Below are positions 6,312 through 7,200 of a DNA stretch of 7,200 bases, in pieces; position 1 is the stretch's first letter; each line of letters opens with the position of its first letter. Source of the stretch: Chitinophagaceae bacterium (GTDB lineage Bacteria > Bacteroidota > Bacteroidia > Chitinophagales > Chitinophagaceae); NCBI GenBank assembly GCA_016741945.1, contig JACVCQ010000120.1, forward strand, positions 1 through 7,200, given 5' to 3'. The notes under the pieces were generated by a model. That model worked only from the letters and a program-made list of their open reading frames with translations, was not told the origin of the DNA and did not search any database. Made by a program: the position numbers and the translations under genes.

Positions 6312-6431
6312 GGGTTCAAAGAGATCAGATTAAAAAATTTATTAACATTAATTTATAACTATACCCTTAGTTATTAAACTTTTTTTATGGATTTTGCCGT
6401 AAGAAGCATCTAACACCGCAAGCACCAAACA
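6312..6431. promoter_or_regulatory. Divergent promoter region of glgB and the barrel gene, with a central dyad
   Basis: This 120-base AT-rich gap must carry promoters for both divergent genes. Near its centre ATAACTA (6355-6361) and TAGTTAT (6368-6374) form a 7-bp dyad with a 6-base spacer, extendable by two more pairs across one mismatch. I found no perfect match to the Bacteroidota TAnnTTTG -7 element in either direction, so exact promoter positions are not given. Confidence 0.4.
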
Positions 6432-7200
6432 ATGAAAAAACTAACTGCTCTACTGCTGGCGATCGGTTTTTGTATGATCTCCTTCAGCTATGCCCAAACG
6501 GGTTCCCTTAAAGGTACGGTTGTTGACTCTACCAATAAAGTACATCTCCACAATGCTGTAGTTTCCTTATTAAGACCCAAAGATTCTGTATTGGTCAAAT
6601 TTGTAAGAACCAATCCACAAGGGGCATTCGAATTTTCAAATCTGCCCGCCGGAAAATTCATTGTGATGATCACTTACCCTGATTATGCAGACTATATTGA
6701 TGACATCGATCTTTCGACTACGCTTCAAAAATCATTGGGCAATGTATATGTAACCACTAAAGCCCATTTATTGGAAGAAGTGATCGTGAAACAAAGGATT
6801 GCTGCGATTCGTATGAAAGGTGATACCACTGAATATCGGGCAGATAGTTTTTATGTTGGACCCAATGCCAATGTACAAGACCTTTTAAAACGCATGCCGG
6901 GTATTCAAGTAAATAGTAAAGGTGAGATCACTGCTCAAGGACAAAAAGTAGAGAAAGTGTTGGTAGATGGAGAAGAATTCTTCAGTGACGACCCTGCAGT
7001 TGTAACACAGAATTTACGTGCAGACGCCATTGATAAAGTGCAGGTATTTGATAAAAAAAGCGATCAAGCTGTATTTACGGGGATTGATGATGGACAAACT
7101 GCCAAAACCATCAACTTACAAATGAAAGAAGATGCGAAAAAGGGGTATTTCGGGAAAGTGGAAGCAGGTACAGACTTCGATCGGTATCGGAATGGTAAAG
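6432..7200 (+). CDS. Outer-membrane beta-barrel protein (TonB-receptor-like), 5' part only
   Basis: The frame opens at the ATG at 6432 and is still open at the window end, giving 256 codons. A Sec signal peptide (MKKLTALLLAIGF, likely cut after SYA-21) leads to a carboxypeptidase-regulatory-like beta-sandwich at about 25-108 (GSLKGTVVDSTNK through NPQGAFEFSNLPAGKF). A plug-like domain follows from about 113 (LLEEVIVKQR, DLLKRMPGIQVNSKGEI, VEKVLVDGEEFF) to INLQMKED, and then the start of the barrel (KKGYFGKVEAGTD). This order is usual in the Bacteroidota outer-membrane barrel family related to TonB-dependent receptors, commonly some 800-950 residues, so most of the barrel lies beyond the window. 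No evident TonB box is seen after the signal peptide, and the substrate cannot be told. It is divergent from glgB. Confidence 0.9.
   Translation, partial: MKKLTALLLAIGFCMISFSYAQTGSLKGTVVDSTNKVHLHNAVVSLLRPKDSVLVKFVRTNPQGAFEFSNLPAGKFIVMITYPDYADYIDDIDLSTTLQKSLGNVYVTTKAHLLEEVIVKQRIAAIRMKGDTTEYRADSFYVGPNANVQDLLKRMPGIQVNSKGEITAQGQKVEKVLVDGEEFFSDDPAVVTQNLRADAIDKVQVFDKKSDQAVFTGIDDGQTAKTINLQMKEDAKKGYFGKVEAGTDFDRYRNGK

Noticed and set aside
6488..6673. Minus-strand open frame opposite the barrel gene
   Set aside because: It is antisense to the signal peptide and beta-sandwich codons of a clear gene.

Overview
The window looks like ordinary chromosome from a Bacteroidota bacterium, most likely of the Chitinophagaceae type. 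This is inferred from the gene families present: a SusC-like or outer-membrane-barrel protein with a carboxypeptidase-regulatory-like N-terminal domain and a plug, a periplasmic GIN-domain (DUF2807) protein, a histidine kinase with an HQLGTP-type H-box, and a membrane-anchored coiled-coil protein. The DNA is moderately AT-rich, clear Shine-Dalgarno sequences are scarce, and several intergenic gaps hold simple repetitive or dyad text. No mobile element, CRISPR array, tRNA or rRNA was seen.

Layout. Positions 53-847 (+) encode a single-pass membrane coiled-coil protein. Its reading frame continues in phase past a TAA to 1027, so the gene appears interrupted by one nonsense codon. Positions 1028-1305 hold a polypurine stretch, a G8 run between 8-bp direct repeats, a strong intrinsic terminator (1193-1218) and a GTGAAAAGTGAAA dyad. 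Positions 1306-2478 (+) encode an orphan sensor histidine kinase. Its 3' end overlaps a convergent small hypothetical gene (2743-2435, minus). That gene is divergent from a GNAT acetyltransferase (about 2845-3369, +), with a nested dyad between them. A near-perfect 12-bp-stem terminator (3370-3406) separates the acetyltransferase from the convergent GIN-domain gene (4133-3465, minus). Upstream of that lies a GAGCTACGAGC-type inverted repeat, then glgB (6311-4284, minus), a glycogen branching enzyme. A 120-bp divergent region with another dyad separates glgB from an outer-membrane barrel gene (6432 onward, +) that runs off the window.

The genes do not form an obvious single pathway. They look like a set of independently transcribed housekeeping and envelope genes: glycogen branching, sensing, and envelope proteins. 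I found no convincing evidence of a new multi-gene system. The best candidates for follow-up are the in-frame stop in the coiled-coil gene, the two operator-like dyads in divergent promoter regions, and the uncharacterised small gene that overlaps the kinase.
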